Assembly: GCA_900088475.1 (NCBI GenBank)
Contig: FLMG01004432.1
Span: forward strand, 1 to 10,211
DNA length: 10,211 nt
From: Hyphochytrium catenoides
Taxonomy: Eukaryota > Sar > Hyphochytriomycetes > Hyphochytriales > Hyphochytriaceae
Direction of reading: 5' to 3'
The translations under genes were made by a program, and so were the position numbers. Below are positions 9,101-10,211 of the stretch, in pieces. The notes below the pieces were generated by a model. It ran no database searches and was not told where the DNA came from. It saw only the letters and a list, made by a program, of their open reading frames with translations. The first letter of the stretch is position 1. Each line of letters opens with the position of its first letter.

Positions 9101-9839
9101 GTTAGCGGAAGTGGGCTCACCCTCAATGCTCCAATGGAATACTGATGACGCGGTGACAAGCACAATCGTGTTAGGCGAGATCCACCGCCAAAAGACTACC
9201 TGGTCGTTCATGGTATGGGACTTCATCTTCGCCCGAAGTTCCAAGTTGAAGATCTGCAATTGGTTCTGGGCTGAAGGTGAAACAACAGGAGTAAGGCGGA
9301 TGCCGATGAGAATATTGTCAACAAGGAGTACGCGGACGAAGAAGTCCCTTCAAAATGGAGGAACAGAGACAGGCACAAGATGTGGTCGCTTACCCCTAAG
9401 AGCAATGACTTTGGAAACGGGGTTCATGATAGCCGCCTCCGCAGAGATCGGTCTCTTAGTGACACTGTTCCCAGCGGTAAGATCTACCATCACGACGTTT
9501 CCCTGTCCTCCGACGTTTTCACAAACTGTGATAAACTTGTCAGACTCCATCGTGCATGTCCCAAATTTGACGAAGTCCGGGCTGACGCCCAATGCGGGCA
9601 GCTGACGAGGGAGCGATACGAAGCGACGAAGGTTTGGAGGTTTGTTAGCCAAAGCCGAGTTTCAAGCCCTGCTATCTGGCGACCCTGCCAGTCTCTAACT
9701 GTGGTCAACACTCTCTTTGGCCCTGTCGCCATCTTCCCGCTTGACTCTGTAGTTCCCCAACCCACCGAGTATTCCCTTTCTCTCTCTTCATACTCACATT
9801 AAGTGCCTCATTGAAGACGATTGGCATGCCCTGAGCCAT
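3169..9839 (-). CDS. CHC: Clathrin heavy chain, complete, ten exons
   Basis: Large subunit of the clathrin triskelion that coats endocytic and trans-Golgi vesicles. Exons on the - strand: 9839-9798, 9601-9394, 9270-9121, 8869-8580, 8451-8335, 8263-7268, 7038-6610, 6421-6215, 6039-4676, 4525-3169. They total 5,160 bases with one unbroken frame, giving 1,719 residues (human 1,675). The ATG sits in ACCATGG and begins MAQGMPIVF, matching the family start. Residues 1 to about 330 form the beta-propeller; Gln89, Phe91 and Lys98 of the clathrin-box groove match human CHC in identity and number, with Arg at 96 for Lys. The linker and seven helical CHCR repeats run to about 1600, including the trimerisation segment [10 protein letters not shown] (1580-1589). 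Residues about 1631-1719 form a Met/Gly/Pro-rich tail ending GGYQY, resembling plant and protist tails and lacking the animal QLMLT motif. All nine introns are GT-AG, with phases 0,1,1,0,0,0,0,0,2. No frameshift or truncation seen. Exon joins were set by alignment to family sequence from memory. Confidence 0.96.
4526..4675 (-). other. Clathrin intron 9 (150 bases, phase 2)
   Basis: Donor GTAATT follows ...AACAGCGTCAG and the acceptor is AATGTAG. The join restores an AGC serine codon leading into TWKEVCYAC, a conserved stretch of the family. CTAAC occurs about 30 bases before the acceptor. It is the only intron in the last 906 codons. Confidence 0.93.
6040..6214 (-). other. Clathrin intron 8 (175 bases, phase 0)
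   Basis: Donor GTAAGG after a Lys codon and acceptor TTATTATAG. The join reads CQK then [18 protein letters not shown], matching the conserved QKVNP..VVGxLLDxDC region of clathrin heavy chains. Confidence 0.94.
6422..6609 (-). other. Clathrin intron 7 (188 bases, phase 0)
   Basis: Donor GTGAGA and acceptor TTCAACAG. The join gives YIEAAAK then [14 protein letters not shown], matching the conserved KTGQIKEVER segment with Met in place of Thr. Confidence 0.94.
7039..7267 (-). other. Clathrin intron 6 (229 bases, phase 0)
   Basis: Donor GTATGT and acceptor CTTCTTAG. The join gives INLLGGSPQ then [16 protein letters not shown], the conserved entry into the distal leg. Confidence 0.95.
8264..8334 (-). 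other. Clathrin intron 5 (71 bases, phase 0)
   Basis: This is the shortest intron of the gene. Donor GTGAAA is less canonical than the others; acceptor is CCTTACAG. The join gives DFPVSMQ then [16 protein letters not shown], matching the conserved DFPVAMQIS..H segment of the propeller. Confidence 0.95.
8452..8579 (-). other. Clathrin intron 4 (128 bases, phase 0)
   Basis: Donor GTGAGA and acceptor AACCGTAG. The join gives DNGPQQ then LFVMEVGRD, equivalent to the KLHIIEVG strand of the propeller. The acceptor could lie a few codons earlier because this loop is variable, but this is the best AG in frame. Confidence 0.85.
8870..9120 (-). other. Clathrin intron 3 (251 bases, phase 1)
   Basis: This is the longest intron. 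Donor GTGAGC, branch-like CTAAC at 8892-8888, acceptor CTCCTTAAG. The join restores a Gly codon and gives [18 protein letters not shown], matching SMEGESQPVKMFDRH of animals. It contains the GA/CT-rich tract at 8979-9039. Confidence 0.94.
8979..9039. repeat. GA-rich tract with (GA)n microsatellite in clathrin intron 3
   Basis: The + strand is purine-only from 8979 to 9010, then has a CCGCTTC break, then GA repeats with a pure run at 9025-9039. On the transcribed strand this is CT-rich and sits nearer the donor (9120) than the acceptor (8870), so it is not the ordinary acceptor polypyrimidine tract. Confidence 0.7.
9271..9393 (-). other. Clathrin intron 2 (123 bases, phase 1)
   Basis: Donor GTAAGC and acceptor TTCACCTTCAG. 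The join makes an Ala codon and gives [18 protein letters not shown], matching the conserved SKVIALKAGKTLQIFNIE between propeller blades 1 and 2. Confidence 0.95.
9602..9797 (-). other. Clathrin intron 1 (196 bases, phase 0)
   Basis: Donor GTGAGT, fully canonical, and acceptor CTCGTCAG. It separates a 14-codon first exon ([14 protein letters not shown]) from [15 protein letters not shown]. The joined length matches the family N terminus residue for residue. Confidence 0.94.
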
Positions 9840-10192
9840 GGTTCCCTTGTCTTTCGAGCTTTAGCTCAGCCTGGCGGGCTCCTTGCCTTCGTAAAGAGAC
9901 TGATAAGGGGATGAGTTCCAAGGTACTTCTACAGCTTTGGACCACTCATGCAATCGCGCCGAGCTACACCGCTATAAGGCCAACGTTTACTCAATAATGG
10001 AGCCCAGGCGTATCTGGCTGGGCAATGAGACTTCTATTGTTTGCTGGTCGTGAGTACATACAGAGGCTAGCCTCGATCCCACTTCATCTGGTCTTCATTT
10101 CCTAGAGCCTGGAGCCTGGAGTGCCGCCCTATCGCCACGACAATAGTGTTAGAGACACTTTATCGGGTCTATAAAAGGTAAGATAGGAAGAC
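9840..10192 (-). promoter_or_regulatory. 5' UTR and promoter region of the clathrin gene
   Basis: This non-coding stretch lies upstream of the clathrin ATG. I see no canonical TATA box at a convincing distance on the - strand and no further exon. A TATAAAAG at 10170-10177 reads on the + strand, the wrong direction for clathrin, and may be chance or belong to a gene to the right. A 7-base direct repeat, GAGCCTG twice, is at 10105-10118. The extent of the promoter cannot be fixed from sequence. Confidence 0.4.
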
Positions 10193-10211
10193 AGAGAGAG
10201 AGAGAGAGAGA
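10193..10211. repeat. (AG)n microsatellite at the window edge
   Basis: Nine and a half AG units run to the last base, so the repeat probably continues outside the window. It resembles the GA tract in clathrin intron 3, which suggests such repeats are common in this genome. Confidence 0.85.

Noticed and set aside
9111-9605. 164-codon + strand open frame near the clathrin 5' end
   Set aside because: It spans clathrin exons 2 and 3 and intron 2 in antisense. The minus-strand reading matches clathrin residue by residue.
10170-10177. TATAAAAG as the clathrin TATA box
   Set aside because: It reads on the + strand, pointing away from clathrin, and lies more than 330 bases from its ATG.
1-10211. 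tRNA, rRNA, CRISPR array, transposon ends or a multi-gene defence-type system
   Set aside because: No T-loop-like tRNA motif, spaced direct-repeat array, transposase or terminal inverted repeat pair was seen. The two real genes are unrelated housekeeping genes of a eukaryote.

Overview
The window is nuclear DNA from a eukaryote. It carries GT-AG spliceosomal introns, good translation-start contexts (ACCATGG and ACCATGA), and one complete multi-exon housekeeping gene. Two genes are supported, and they converge tail to tail. Base composition is mixed, close to half G+C by eye. Compared with sequences I remember, the clathrin protein looks closest to stramenopile (oomycete or alga) and plant-type clathrins. 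That placement is an inference and I cannot name a species.

Layout: positions 1-1907 hold no gene I can defend. The last ~500 bases of this stretch are very pyrimidine-rich and end in a convincing 3' splice-site pattern (CTAAC at 1829-1833, TTAAG ending at 1852) 55 bases before the next ATG. Positions 1908-2525 (+) encode a peptide deformylase with all catalytic and metal residues present. Positions 2526-3168 are the shared 3' intergenic region, with an AATAAA on the + strand and some small inverted repeats. Positions 3169-9839 (-) hold a complete clathrin heavy chain gene: ten exons, nine introns of 71-251 bases, and a predicted protein of 1,719 residues. Positions 9840-10211 are its 5' flank and end in an AG microsatellite.

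The two genes have no evident functional link. Clathrin heavy chain forms the triskelion of coated vesicles. Peptide deformylase removes N-formyl groups from proteins made in organelles or bacteria. The least ordinary features are the deformylase (divergent motifs 1 and 2, no introns in the catalytic part, no visible targeting sequence, and a possible hidden upstream targeting exon) and lineage-specific details of the clathrin chain (two small leg insertions, a moved trimer-domain cysteine, a Met/Gly/Pro-rich tail, introns crowded into the 5' half). I found no mobile element, RNA gene, CRISPR array or undescribed multi-gene system.
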